Shown: in pieces, positions 11,971 to 24,548 of the stretch
How the letters are laid out: the number at the start of each line of letters is the position of its first letter
How positions within the stretch are numbered: the stretch's first letter is position 1
Source: Ifrita kowaldi
Taxonomy: Eukaryota; Chordata; Aves; Passeriformes; Cinclosomatidae
Direction: 5' to 3'
DNA length: 64,000 nt
Assembly (NCBI GenBank): GCA_013398055.1
Contig: VZRS01007674.1
Coordinates: 2,653-66,652 of the forward strand
Notes under the pieces: model-generated
What the model saw: only the letters and a program-made list of their open reading frames with translations
What the model was told of the DNA's origin: nothing
Databases searched by the model: none
Made by a program: the position numbers and the translations under genes

Positions 11971-14900
11971 TACTGCTTCCAGGGACAATTACTGTAATCA
12001 GGGGACTTTGGGCTCTTGTAGATGTAAACTGGGCCTTGGCATACACAGGTGCATCTCTCAGGAGAATTGCCCCAGGAGCTTCCTTTGGTCAGTAGCTGTG
12101 AGGGACATTGCCCAGGCTGCTGGTGCTGGCTCTGTTGGAAGTGGGCATAGTTTCAAAAAGCAGTGGATGTTGTTTGATGTCAGAGTGGGTAAACAATACC
12201 TCATGTTTTCATTTACTGCCTCAATATTTCTAATGCCAGTTCTGGTCAGAATCTGCACTTTCTTAGAGTTTATACTCTGTGTCTAGTGAAGAGCACTGTG
12301 GTGTTTAATACCAGGTACCCTGACTCTAGGCTCCTAAATACTTTTTTTGTTTGGTCACCTTGCACGGACTTACCCTTCCTCGTGTTTATTTCCCTTCAGT
12401 ATGGGTGACCAAATGCATACATGCTTTGCAAAGTGTTTTGAAAGCTACAGGCCAAAGGAACCCTTCTGCCATGGAATATCACCCTTCTGTATTTGGTGTA
12501 TTCACTTGTACAGTCCTTAAACCTCCAGCAGCAGCATCTTGCCCAGGTGAACCTTGTGAACTGCGTTTCCAGGTTGGAGTAGCTGCTGCTGCTGCTGGGG
12601 ACTGTGCCACAGCTCTGATGAGCGACAGGAAAAGGTGTGTAAGGTAGTTTTTGGAGAAAAAGCCTTATCTAGAGTTGTGGTGACTGTGCTCCAATGACAA
12701 GAAAAATCCCTCTAGGCAGATTTTTAAATTTGGTTGTTTTTCACTTGACATTATGAACTTGGTCTGCATATGCACTCACTAATGCAGAAAGAAAGCCCGG
12801 TCTACAAAGCCTTGGCAAGAGTCTTTAAAACTTCTGGGGTCTCTAGGGCAGGGATCAAGCTGTTTTGCACATTTGAGATGCAAAACCATTTTGTTTGTGT
12901 CTGAAATGAAAGTGAGTTGTTGAGTTCTCTGCTTTTATTACCACTGTGTGCAGTGACTGTAGATCTCGGCTTCCCAATGACCTTGTGTCCCAGAGACTAA
13001 GCCTTCGTAATGTTGATGATCTATTAATCTTAATATTTATCCTCAAAATACATAAAAAGGAATTATGACCTTGGCATAAGAAATGAAAATAAATAGGTAA
13101 GGGAAGCTATTATTTATTTTTTCAACATTTGCATTCTGTGTATGACTTCACAAAGTGTTTTTCTAACATGAATTCATCTTTTCTACACTCTGGTACCCCA
13201 CTGGTTTGTTCTTAAAATACTCCTTTCTGCACAGCCAGCTCAGTGCTCTGCAGACCACCCAGAACAACTGTATTCAAACTGCGAGCTGCATTCAGTGATT
13301 TGGCCTTTTTAAACTTTCAAATAATATTTTGTCTTCCTTGACTTTTTAAAAATTGGAGCTTATATTTTATACGTGGGATTTTGGTGGATTAAGAAAGGGA
13401 GTGGCTGTTCTCCTCCTATTTGCTAAACCCAAAGGGGCTGTTTAGCCTAATCTCATTTCAGCTCAGTGTTTGTCTGGCAGAGCTTACTTAGAGGGTCAAA
13501 GGGGTATAGATTGCACCTACACAAATAATAGAAGTATTTGCTCATGCTAAGAGATCGATCAGCACATATCCATCAGTGGCTGGCTGTCCACGTTCTCTGT
13601 CTTGCTGGGCAGTTTCCATCTGTGGGTTGTTTCTGCAGCAAAACCCTTCCTTTGAGTTTCCCAAGAGTCTCTCCAGCTGTGGTTTCAAAGGAGTATAAAT
13701 TCAGTTTTAAATACTGGAGTAGGTTGCTGTGCCTGCATCTCTTGGAAGCAGAGCCGAGGTGCAGTAGGCAGGGAAATAGCAGCTGGACCAAGCCAAGCCT
13801 GGAGTGGGAACTCACAATGCTGGAGACCCCCCATGTGCTTAGTAGTCACATATCCCTGGCCAGAGGTGCAGGAACTCCTGGGACAGCTGGGGAAGATCTG
13901 CTAGGACAAATACCACACTTTCCATATCATTTTGGCAGCAGCTACCCAATGCAGTGGTACCCAATTTGTGTTCACCATCACATGGAAAAGAAGTAAAAAG
14001 CAAGCTAAACGAACCGGATCAGCCCTCAGGAAGTTAGGTGGTGCAGAGCCCTGTGCTCAAGGGAACACAGCAGAGAGTATGTGGGAGGAGGCTGCTTAAG
14101 CTGAAAAAGAGATGTGATGTCAAACTACATGCAGTTCCTCATATAGCAATTTTTCTGTATTTTAGCTTGAGTTATGTAATTGCTAAATTCCTAATTAGTC
14201 ACTAGAGAGGAATTTCCAGCTTAGGAGAAATATCTGTTTAGGAAATATGAAGGGTCTACATTGTTGGGGATATTTTGCTGTCAGCACACCTATGTAGGTA
14301 TATACTTTTTTTAAATTTTACTGTCAGTGGAGAGTTCTTCTGGCCTTTTGGAGCTGTTTTCTGTATAATACTTCAAGATGGATAGAATGCTAAAGCCTAC
14401 TTCACGTTTTCTGCCATCTTTTGCTCTCTTGACAATTCTCTAGTTATTTACTAAACTTGGAAGAGAAGTCATAATTCTTCTTCCCATTAAGTCTATCTGC
14501 AATCAGTGCTGCTCTTCAGTCAACAATAGGAACAATAAAAATGTTTTCAAAGGAGTAAATTGCACTGACAAAGTATCCTCAATTTACTTGGGACTCAAGG
14601 CTTGGAAAGGGTTTGCTTCAGCCACCCCTGTCTGTTGTAAAGATGATTGTTAAAAGCAGCTTCACAAGTTATTGTGGAAATGCATGTTCTGTAGGATTTG
14701 TTAAGAGGTTTATGTCAAATATATGGCACACCAGTGAGGAGCTGCTGACAGTGGACATGGGAGAATCACCTTAGTAGTTGCCTATTGAACCATCTTGGAT
14801 TTCCTCAGAGCAAGTTGGAAGATTCAAGCAGATGATGATGCTGAACCTATTTTCAGTGAAGGAGCTTTGGAGGTGTTGAGTGAGAGATAGGGACCAAGCT

Positions 14901-17040
14901 GGAAGCAGGTTTGGGTTGCAAAGAGGGACAGAAAATCCCATTGTTGGTTGCTAGATAAAAGACCCTCGAGAGTTGAACAGGGGAAGGTGCTGGCCTTGGT
15001 TGCCACTGTATCGCAGTGGATGGATTGCTGATGAATGCACAGGTAGCTAAAAATGAGGCTGTTGGCGAGTGGGTTGGGTGGCTTGAGGTTGGTGCACATT
15101 GGCAGTGCTGGAGCTCGAGTGGTCTTCTTGTCCCCATGTGTCCTTGGGAGCCTTTAGCTGTGAAAGGGCTTAAGTCAAAGGCATCCCTGAGTCAGCGGAG
15201 ATGAGTCGAGCTGTTGGCTACAGTGCCCTGTCACACAACATGGAGCACAGCACTCCCCACAGACCACTCTGGCGGCCCTCTGAGCTTCCCACTGCCTTTC
15301 CATCTTCCTTCCTGTCTTCTGTGCTGCAGGTCACAAGCTGCCATAGACCTGGCTCCAACACTGGGCCCCCCACTCGTGCCTAGTGCTGCCGGGAGCCGAG
15401 ATGTGCCACGGGTGTTTCCACTGTCAGTGGCCTGTGCAGTGTGGCTGCTGTGCTGCCTCTAGGCAGCTTCCTCAGCTTGGTTCCTGGAATGGCAACAAGA
15501 CTCCAAAACTGGTTGATGAAGAAACTTTCTCAGCAGAGCTCAGATGTCAGAAAAGCAAATTTCAGCTAGGTTGTTGTGTGCACTGAATGTCTCTCACTGT
15601 GGGGAAAATGAGAAGAAACTATTATTTTGAAATCTCTTCATTGGGTGATGATTGATAAGAGCTGTTCATCACAGGGAAACTTACTCAGGAGTCAACAGGT
15701 GCTTCTTCTGCATTCTGCAGCCAGTCATGGAAAAAAATTAGCGAGAGCACAACAGGTTATTCCAATTTGACATGCAGTGCCTGGGAACAACAACTGACAA
15801 GTCCCAATTTGTGTCCAGCTGCTTAAAAACTACCACCCAGCTTGGTATTATCCTTCTGCCCTCAGGAGGCTTGTCTTGTGAAAAGAGCTATTGATGGCTG
15901 ATTTCAGCATTCCTCAGGGCTGTGCTCATGCTGAAGTATCTGCCCCAAGTCCTGATTTCAAAGTAAATGAACTCTGGGTTATAAATAAGAAATATCGTTC
16001 TTTAATATATTCCCTTTGTCTATATTTTCAATTCCCATATGTATTGATATCTATATCTCACTGCTTTTGAAGCTTTCTGTGTGAAAAGAGTGGGAATTTG
16101 AGCAGGGATGATGCTACAGTGTTTTCAATCCAGATACTTAATGGAGTGTAATACACATTTCTGTGCCCTGAATAGTTACCCGTTTAAATCTGATTAGTAG
16201 TATCTGTTTTGTACAGCTTTCTTTGCACTCCAAGAGCATCACAGAAGGAATTCCTCTCATTCTGAGGGTCCTTTTTGTGCGTTTTAAGTGAAGCAAAGGC
16301 TTTTGGATTGTTGTAGGGCTGGCAGTGGAGATTGTGGTGTGGACTGTATGGCCCATGTGCAGGGTCCAGGCTGGCGGAAGTGTTGTCCTAAAATGTGCTG
16401 CCTGCTCAGTACAGGCTCCTGTCCTTGGGACCCTATAGGGGGGGCAGGGCCAAGGCTGGATGGACCGTCCTGGCAGGTGGCTTTTTATTTTCTGTGAGCT
16501 CAGCGCCTGAGATCTTGGCATGTGCTGCACAGCCAAACCCCAGATACTCTGTGGGGATGCGATGCAGCTTCCTAAGTGCAGATATTCAATGTCACTTATC
16601 TGTTGTGGGGTAAGGACAGTCAAACCCAGCAGAGCTGGTTTACAGCTGCTGCCCCAGGAAGGCTGGGCCTTCTGCAGCTCTCAGGGCTTATCTGTCAACC
16701 CTGTGCAAATGTCCCCAAACACATCAGGGCAGTTCAAATGACACTAAATGCATACATTTTGGTGTTTTGTGTAGGTAATGTGTGATAAGTGTAACAGCCT
16801 GGTAAAAGACAGGAGCTAAAAGCCCCTGATGATGACAAAATAAGTATGTGTTGTAAAACATGGGGTATCAGCAGTCTTCTCTGTTTCTTTGCTAATTTGC
16901 ACTTATTAACTCTGTATTAGCTTCCCCTCTGCTCTTCCTGTCTCTCCTCTTCTAATATCACTGATGAATAAGTCTAGAAGCGAGGATCAGTGCGTACATT
17001 CTTCTCCTGGAAAGAGACTTCCTCTGAGCTATTTCTTTAT
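11971..17040. other. Unique noncoding DNA, no gene seen
   Basis: No supported gene. Longest open frames are 152 codons plus at 13538-13996 and 161 codons minus at 16138-16623. Both have antisense frames open over much of the same bases and neither shows a domain. A (GCT)5 tract lies at 12582-12596. Positions 15000-15480 are GC-richer with several overlapping frames of 60-94 codons. A G8-type run near 16438-16444 is too isolated to form a four-run quadruplex. Confidence 0.5.
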
Positions 17041-17060
17041 TTTCTCTTCTGTCAGGTTGT

Positions 17061-17235
17061 GAGCCCTCCCGGCGCTCCAGGAGCAGGGACGTAGCATTTC
17101 CCTTCCCTCTCTGTGCAGGTTGTTTACTTAAGTATCAGTGGATCATGACTCGAAGTGCTAATCTCTGTAACCCAGAAAAGAAAACACGGTATTGCCAGAG
17201 ACATGCCTGGAGTCGCATCGTTATTAATCACCTGT
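17061..17235 (+). other. Candidate exon or conserved element (acceptor-like start)
   Basis: A pyrimidine-rich run ending in 'cttctgtcag' near 17056 is followed by a frame that stays open from the TGT-GAG-CCC codons to a TAG near 17235, about 58 codons. The start is SRRSRSRD-like, then a Cys-, Arg- and Lys-containing stretch. No methionine start is needed for an internal exon. No clear splice donor is identified and the peptide is not recognised. The second half (17140-17230) has the mixed, non-repetitive look of conserved noncoding DNA, a subjective judgement. Chance is the leading alternative. Confidence 0.15.
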
Positions 17236-20200
17236 AGCTATGGATGTCTGAAAGGCAATTCTTGTGTAGTTATTAATGGCTGCTTTGTGTTGGACAGGGC
17301 ATAAACACAAATGAGAGATAATCCTGTTTTGATGAGTTGCAATCTAAATAAACAGGGTACACAAAGCAAGGAAGAAAGCAAAACTGTGAAATGCCTTAGT
17401 GTGTAAAAACCCTTAATCTCTCTGTTTTTCAGCCCCACTTTTGTAAAATGGAGTAATGGTGTTATCTTCTAACTTAATTTAGATTGCAGCCCCTCCAGAA
17501 CCAGTAGGGATTAGTTTCCAATTGTTGTTTTTTGTTCTTTTGTGCTTCTACTGTGCTGAGCATGAGAAGCCCTGATTCTGGTTAGGAGCTGGGGATACTG
17601 CTTCACAAAAAGTGTGTGTTGAGGGCAGTGGATATATTAATCTCAAGGAAAATTATGAGATAATCAGAATGGCTTATGATCCATGTGATGCTAAATGCTA
17701 CCTCTTATTACTTCACCCACTCTACATATGCAACTGTGTCCTGCTGCCTTGAACTGGCCTTATGCACAAAAAAAATGAGAGGGAAGTTACAACTGCCATT
17801 TGTACCATAATAAAATCCAAGGCTTTTGTGGTGAAATATGAATTCCTGAGCTTGATTCTAAAGCTTTGGGAGAACTTAAAAAAAAAAAAAAAAAGGAGTT
17901 ATCTACTGTTTGGTTGTTTTGGGTTGTTCTTGATTGGGTTTTTTAAAGTGTATTAAAATCACTGGTTTATAAAACTGACACTTTAGTCTGGTACATTCTA
18001 AAGGCCTTCTTATAGAAACAAATGACCTTACTATTTTTTTTGGCAAAGACCAAAAACATCTATTTGCGTGAATCCATTGGAATTTTTTCACAAAATAAAG
18101 CAAATCCTGTTCCTTTCCCCACCAAAGCTGATTCTGAATTGAGATGTATACAGTGTTCTTTTAAGTGTTCTGCTGACTTGTAGGCACTAGTGGAATCTGT
18201 ATAAAAAAGTAAATCTTTGATAAGCTTATTTTGGCAGTGTTTAAAAACTTAGAAACTGATAAATAATAAAATCACATGGTAGCCTTGGCAGGATGGTGTT
18301 CAAACAACCCATACGCTTTTGCTAAGTGTGAATTCAATGTGTCATCAGTCACCAGGGCAAAAAATGTCCTGATCCTGGACGGATGAGGGCTTGCAGGAGG
18401 GAGGCTGGACTGCCGGTGTAGAGGACAAGATGTGGAAGCAGTGCTAGCCCTAGAACACCCTGTGCTCCCTGAAACATTCTGGAGGGGATCTCTGTCTGTG
18501 GGATGGGGCTACTGGGAGCAAGGAGGAGGCTGTTGTCTACATTCCCTTGATCCCAGCAGCCACTCCTTTGCTTTGGGCCTTGTTTGGTGCCTCATCCCCT
18601 TGCTCTGAGTCCTCAGCATGCAGGATCTAGCGGAGGGGGACGAGTAGCTGAACAATGCAATATTCCCTCATGCAAATCTCCCTGGACTTGATGGGAATTT
18701 TGCTAGTGCCAGATTGGATCCCACTAATGGAAAAGACTGACCTGGGGGAAGGACTAGATCAATGTGCTATTGTTCCTTATGCTATATTTAAAAGCGTGCA
18801 TTTCATGGAAATTTAAAAATTAAACTTCTCCACCACATGTATCTGTAGCTCCTGTGAATAATTGGAGTTATTCATCTCCTGCGCTGGCGTAAAGCAGCCG
18901 TTGTTCCAACAGGGCCGTGGCTTTCCTATCTCATCTTCAGCAAGGGTGATGAGAGAATAATTGTGGTGGCAGCAGACAAAGGTACTTATTTTTGCAGAGA
19001 TGACTGGCCAGGCTGGGAGTAAACTGAGCTTTGCTTATTCCTTCCCCACCTGGGTTCCTGGTCTGATTTGAGTTTTAATTTATTTTGTTTAAATTTGTAA
19101 TAAAGATGTGGATTAATTTAACGTGCCTGGTGATCATTAAAGGACAGCTGCTCTTTGCTACTTCCCTTTAGCAGATAAATGTGTCTTTGTTATTTTTGTA
19201 TTTGTTTTCCCCCATTGGTTTTGTATTTATCAGTTTTTCTAATTAAAAAAACAACAACAGATGAATGGATGCTATTTCTGAAAAGAAAAACCCCACTACC
19301 CCCAATACAGACAGTCAGTGTCATTTTGCTGACGGGATGCTTTGCTTTTAAGAAAATCTGGCATTTGAGTTTTCCTTGGCTTTTGAGAGGAGCCAAATGC
19401 ATAATTCACTTGGCCTCTGTGCACTACTTTTGAATTCTGCTGTGGCTCCATTTGCAAGAGAATAGCAGGAAGGATGTACAGTGCCTACTTCTTTCTTGTG
19501 CCTGTGACACAGAGAGAAGGGGTGTTAGTTTGATTAACTATAGGCCACTGAAGAGACAGATGAAAAGTGGCAAAATGTAAATCAACTTTGTCCCAGCTAC
19601 CTTCATTGTTTGCCATTGCTTGTGTGTGCTTGCCCATGACACTGAAAGCACAATCTCTTGAAAACTGGTGTTGTGTGAGCTTTCCTCAGCAGACTCTGAG
19701 GGCATGCCTAGGATTTTGGAGATGGATCTTGAGAAATCCCCCACAGGCGTGAGCGCAGGATGAATGTGGTGGTTGTTTTTGAGGTGATACCAGTGGCACC
19801 ACTTTAAGTGTTAAATGCTGGGACACCTGCAGCGAGTGCCTGTGCACACAGTTTTGCTGGAGCAGGTTTTGAAACCTGAGCTGTTGAATGTGATCTTACT
19901 GTGGCTTAGTGTTAAAAGCCTCGTTTTTCTTGCCTGAGACTCATTCCCTTGCAGCTCTAGCTAGTATAAACAGCTATCCCTGAATGCTATCTCTTGTATA
20001 ACTTAAGGCTTGAGGGTTTTTCCCCCATTCCCAGGCTTACAAAGGACTGTCAAGGTGTATGGCAGAACCACCAGGATGAGGCAAACCCCATCCCTCTGCA
20101 CTCAGGCATGTTAGTGGGTAGAGGGTGTTGGAGGGAGCATCACCATGATACAAACTCTTGGGAAGGTGCTTGTAAAGAGGGAGAAATGGGTGAGATATTT

Positions 20201-23200
20201 ACAGACTGAAGGGCCTCAGATTGCCAACAGAGAAGGTAGAAAAATAGTTTCCTTTGTGTCCTGCCAAGGGTGCCAGGAGTGAAATGGCTCAGAGATCACT
20301 GACTAGGGAGCTGCATGTGCTAAAAAAAGATGGGGCAGGTGAGAAATGTATAGAGTATCTGCTGTACCTCTGGATCTCTTGACCTACTTTGCAGTACAAA
20401 TAGAAAAAATAAAACCAAACAAAAAGCACTCCCAAAAACCTGCATAGGTCTGGTTTGTTTGTTTGTTTTCCCCTACCTATATTCACCCTGTAACATTACC
20501 TGACTTAGTATACTTCTGTTTTTCTCTTCGATATGTTTTCCAAGTTCTTTGCAAATAATAAATCTTATGAGTTGCCTATTGGTCCAACAGCAAAGAAAAT
20601 CAGCTTCACTTCTCTCTGCATAGATTTGACTGTAAATATTTCCTTGCAGTATAGTGATGCCAAGCAATGCAGTATCATGCTAATCAAATCACCTTAGATA
20701 GCCCTACAGGTAACTGTCTCTGGGAAATGTAGAACATTGCAGAATTCATGAGTGGCAAGGATATATTGGCAGAGATATCAAAGTCCCCAAATCTCGCTGA
20801 TACATGCTGAGGCAGTATCCTTAGCAAGGTCTGTATTTCTGAAAGCAGCCTTTAACTAGAAAGGTAAAAAAAAAATTGCATATATTTTTAAACACCTGAA
20901 ATGGGTAGAGGGCCACCTTCTGCCCAGATGTCTTGGTGGTCTCTTCTGTGTGCAGGAGCTGTGCGAGAGTTGGGCAGTGCAAAACGTTGCCGTGGCACAA
21001 AGGTAAATTTGACCTCAGCTAGTTCACAGCCTACCTGATTCGACTGGTCTGCTCAGACTGACACCATTTGCAGTGTGAGGACTGTTTGGTCTGAGTGTGC
21101 CTAAGCACAGACAGCAGACAAGTGGAGAACTTGGGATTTGCTCTGGTGAAAGCGCACAGCCATCAGCTGCTGAGGGTGCAGCTGGTGTGACTGGAGTTCT
21201 GGCACTGCCTTCCTGTTGGACTGAGATACAAGTGGGGGCACTGCACCATTCAAAGCTCACAGCAAGTGCTGGTGGGGAGGTGCTGGCAGGGCCAGGGCCC
21301 CTGGCACCTCTGCAAACCCGCAGGGCTCGATGTGCCCCTCGCCACCTCGGGTGGTTCTGTTCTGTGCCAGTGGCGGCACCAGAGATGCAGCCCCCACCCC
21401 AAACACATCCCCAGTGCACAGACACACCTGGCACAGACTTACCTGGAAGGCAGCTTGGGAAACTGATCTAAATTAAACCAGCTTAGCAAATATAGCCCAA
21501 ACACTTTGCTTTGCTGAGATTAGCTTTCCAATTCTGGTCTGCTGTGTGCCCTCCTGGCTGTTTGTGCTGGTCTCAACATGGGGTGAGCAGCTGGACAGGG
21601 TCAGACTGTGCATTCAGGATCAGTATGGCCTCATACTGCCCTCAAGATACTCCTGAAACTAGACTTTAGATTTGCTAAAGTGTGGTTTCCTGTTTTTTAG
21701 TGAAGTATTCGCTTTTTTCGGTATTCAGGGAAGAGCACTAGTTGGCCCTAGGCTAGCCAGCAGTGTTCATCACAGCATTAAGCCTACAGATTAATTAAAC
21801 ACCAATAGAGGGTAACATTTCCCAAAATCAATTAAAAAGTTACAAGCTAAACCACGTGGAATTACATTAAAAGAAATTGTTCCTTTTTTTTTTTTTTGCT
21901 AGTGTGGATAATTTATTTTTGGTGGGCACTGTGGTGTGAAGCACTGTCTCTGAGAGACAGTCATTCCCCTGTCTAGAGGACCTTGAAAAACATATATATT
22001 TATATATATGCATCTATATACAAAGCCCTGATATACTAACAGTGGATTGCTTCCAGTTATCACCCAGCACTTGCCCTCTTCTTTCACACTTTCTTTTTTG
22101 GCAGGAGGAAGCCAAACCCAAAAGACAGCAACAACAACAAAAAAACCTGGGCAGTGAACCTAGAATGTGTTAGATCAATGCAGACACCATGAAAAATAAC
22201 CAGGACATGCCTTTGTGGCTTTTGATGTAGCTATGGCTGTGGCTGAAACTAACAGATGCAAAAGCTAACTGCCAGATATCCAGCATGTGTGCCAATGCTG
22301 ACAAACCTGCCAGATGCCTGGCAGCTGGTCCTGCCCCAACTCCAGTGGCTCTCTTGTATATAGATTGCCTTTTGAACAACAACAAAATGTTATTCTGAGG
22401 TATCTCAGGAAAGCATCTTCCCATAAATACAGTTATTATTTTCTTTTAAGTCTGTAGTCTAGTGAGTTAATGTTAGAAGGAGGAAGGGTGCTGAAGCCTT
22501 GATAACCTTTATCCAGTATATGCGAAGCATTTTGGGGTGTGATTCAGTTGCAGGAATTGGATGGTCTGCAATTCAGACTGTAAATGGTCATTCTGTCCCC
22601 TACAGCAAGAGTTGTTATATGTAAGCCAACTGGGCAGGTTGGAGAGAAAAAGCTATTTGGGCTTTTATAAACAAAGCTTTTGCTGTTCCAGGCTATGATG
22701 CTGAAAGGAAATCAATGTTTTTCCACTAAATGTGGTTTTATCTGGCCAGAATAAACAGTTGTGACAGGATATTGGTGCTAAATTTATTAATAGTCTTCTC
22801 TAGCTTTGACATTCTGGGAAAAATTACCTGAGATAATTTGAAGTTAGCCAGAAAAAGTTAATTTTTTTCCCTTTACTTCCTGTTTAGGCTTTAGTTAGAT
22901 ATATGGCAGTTCAAACAGCTGACCTGGAATATAACTTTAAATAATAATAATTTTTAAAAAAAATGTGTAAATACTGTTGAAGCTAGGATAAAAATATTCT
23001 GTAAAGAGGAGCATATAATGTGATTCTCCAAAGAACAGAATCTCCAGACCATCCATTAACCTGATGCTGATATTTTTATAAACTTCATGCTGCAGTTTGT
23101 GCTTATAATTTTCAGGAATTGCTGTTTCTTTCTGTCCAGATTGCAGGGCAGGCCTCTTGACTTGCAGCTCTTATTGTGTGAGCTTCACTTCCAGGTTTTT

Positions 23201-24548
23201 TAAATTCAGATTTCATTTTGAACCACAACTGAATTAGTGAGGTTCTGATCTTCAAATGATGCTCCAAGATGGAGCATGAAGGATGGAATCACCGCAGTTC
23301 CCATCTGCAAATGTTTTATTGGGCATTTGGCTCTTGGGGGAATGAGTGGTTTTTGCTGTGTGTTAAGCCCCAAACAACCCTCCAGAACCTGGCAGTTCCT
23401 TCTGTGGATTTATCATCAGCACACTCACAACACGAGATCAGGCAGCTTTATTTGAAGCCTGAAGTATTTTATTACCTTATGTGTTTCTTATAATTTTTTC
23501 CAAATACAGACACCAATGCTACAACTGAGTTCTTCCAGCCAAGCATCCAAGAGTAGCCTGATTTATCTCTAAATGTACAGGGGGAATCATTATAAAGGTC
23601 ATAAATCTACGAACCTGTGCAGTTTTGGTGCAGCTCATGAGTAGGCACATCAGTTTTGTCCAAGCAGCAATGACATATGGTAATTTACAGACAGAAATCA
23701 GCAAAGGAATAAACCTTTCCACTTGCAGCTTTGTGTGAATTCTGTTCTGCTTAATCTGCTGCAAACCTCCTTCTTTTTTCTACACTCGTTTTCAACCTTG
23801 CACTTGGCCCAACTAAATGATACCACTGCTCCTAGTGTTTTGGTAGTACCTCTGCTTACTTTAGGAGGATATGGTGAGGGATGCCTTGAAAAATGAGTTA
23901 TTATTTATTATTATATGAATCTCTTTTAGGTAAAAGTGACTGTAGCACTCTAGGTGCTCTGTGTTTGAAACATTCTATCAAATCCACCATTTGCTCTTTA
24001 ACCCAAGTTACCAAACATGCTGAAAATGAAAGGACTCATTCAGGGCTGGAGTCCTGCCAAGCTGTGGCCATGTGTGTTTCCCAGGACTCTGTTTACGAAT
24101 GAGTTCCACCTTCCCAGACGTGTAAGAGTTTCAAGAATATGAAGTTTTCAGAAAGGATAAAAAGAATCATTTATTTTCTTGCCCAATAAAGAGCTGTTTA
24201 GCAAAATCTCTGTGAGATGTTTTGCATGTTGAATGGCAACTGGAAAGGAGCTTATTTACCCCTAAAGTGCAGTATGTTGCAAAACTGGAAAATACTTAAC
24301 TCTGCTGCCCTGGAGTCAAAGGCCTTTGCAAAGCTGCTGACTTACTTGAGAAAAGGTACAAGGCAGGGTTTGGTCTTGAGTAGTCTAGTTCCTCATGCCT
24401 ACCCTGATTTATACGGTAATTATTTTAGCATAAAAGACTTTTGAAAACTTTATCTTTTGAACTACTAATCCTGTTCCTTTTTTGAATGCCTCTAAGTGAA
24501 GCACAGGGAAAGGAGTTGAATAAGACTGAAGCTGGTATTTAAGTGATA
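17236..24548. other. Unique noncoding DNA, no gene seen
   Basis: No gene is recognised. The stretch holds an A17 run (17878-17894), a poly-T run near 21886-21898, a TA-rich patch near 21990-22022 and an inverted repeat with 8-bp arms at 21943-21961. A GC-richer patch at 21020-21440 gives overlapping chance frames of 124 codons plus and 136 codons minus. Segments such as 18640-18960 and 22660-23100 are non-repetitive and AT-rich with homeobox-like TAAT cores, and could be conserved noncoding DNA; this cannot be judged without alignment. Confidence 0.5.
17878..17894 (+). repeat. Poly-A run (A17)
   Basis: A homopolymer of 17 A. No target-site duplication or recognisable retroposed sequence is visible upstream. 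Confidence 0.85.
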
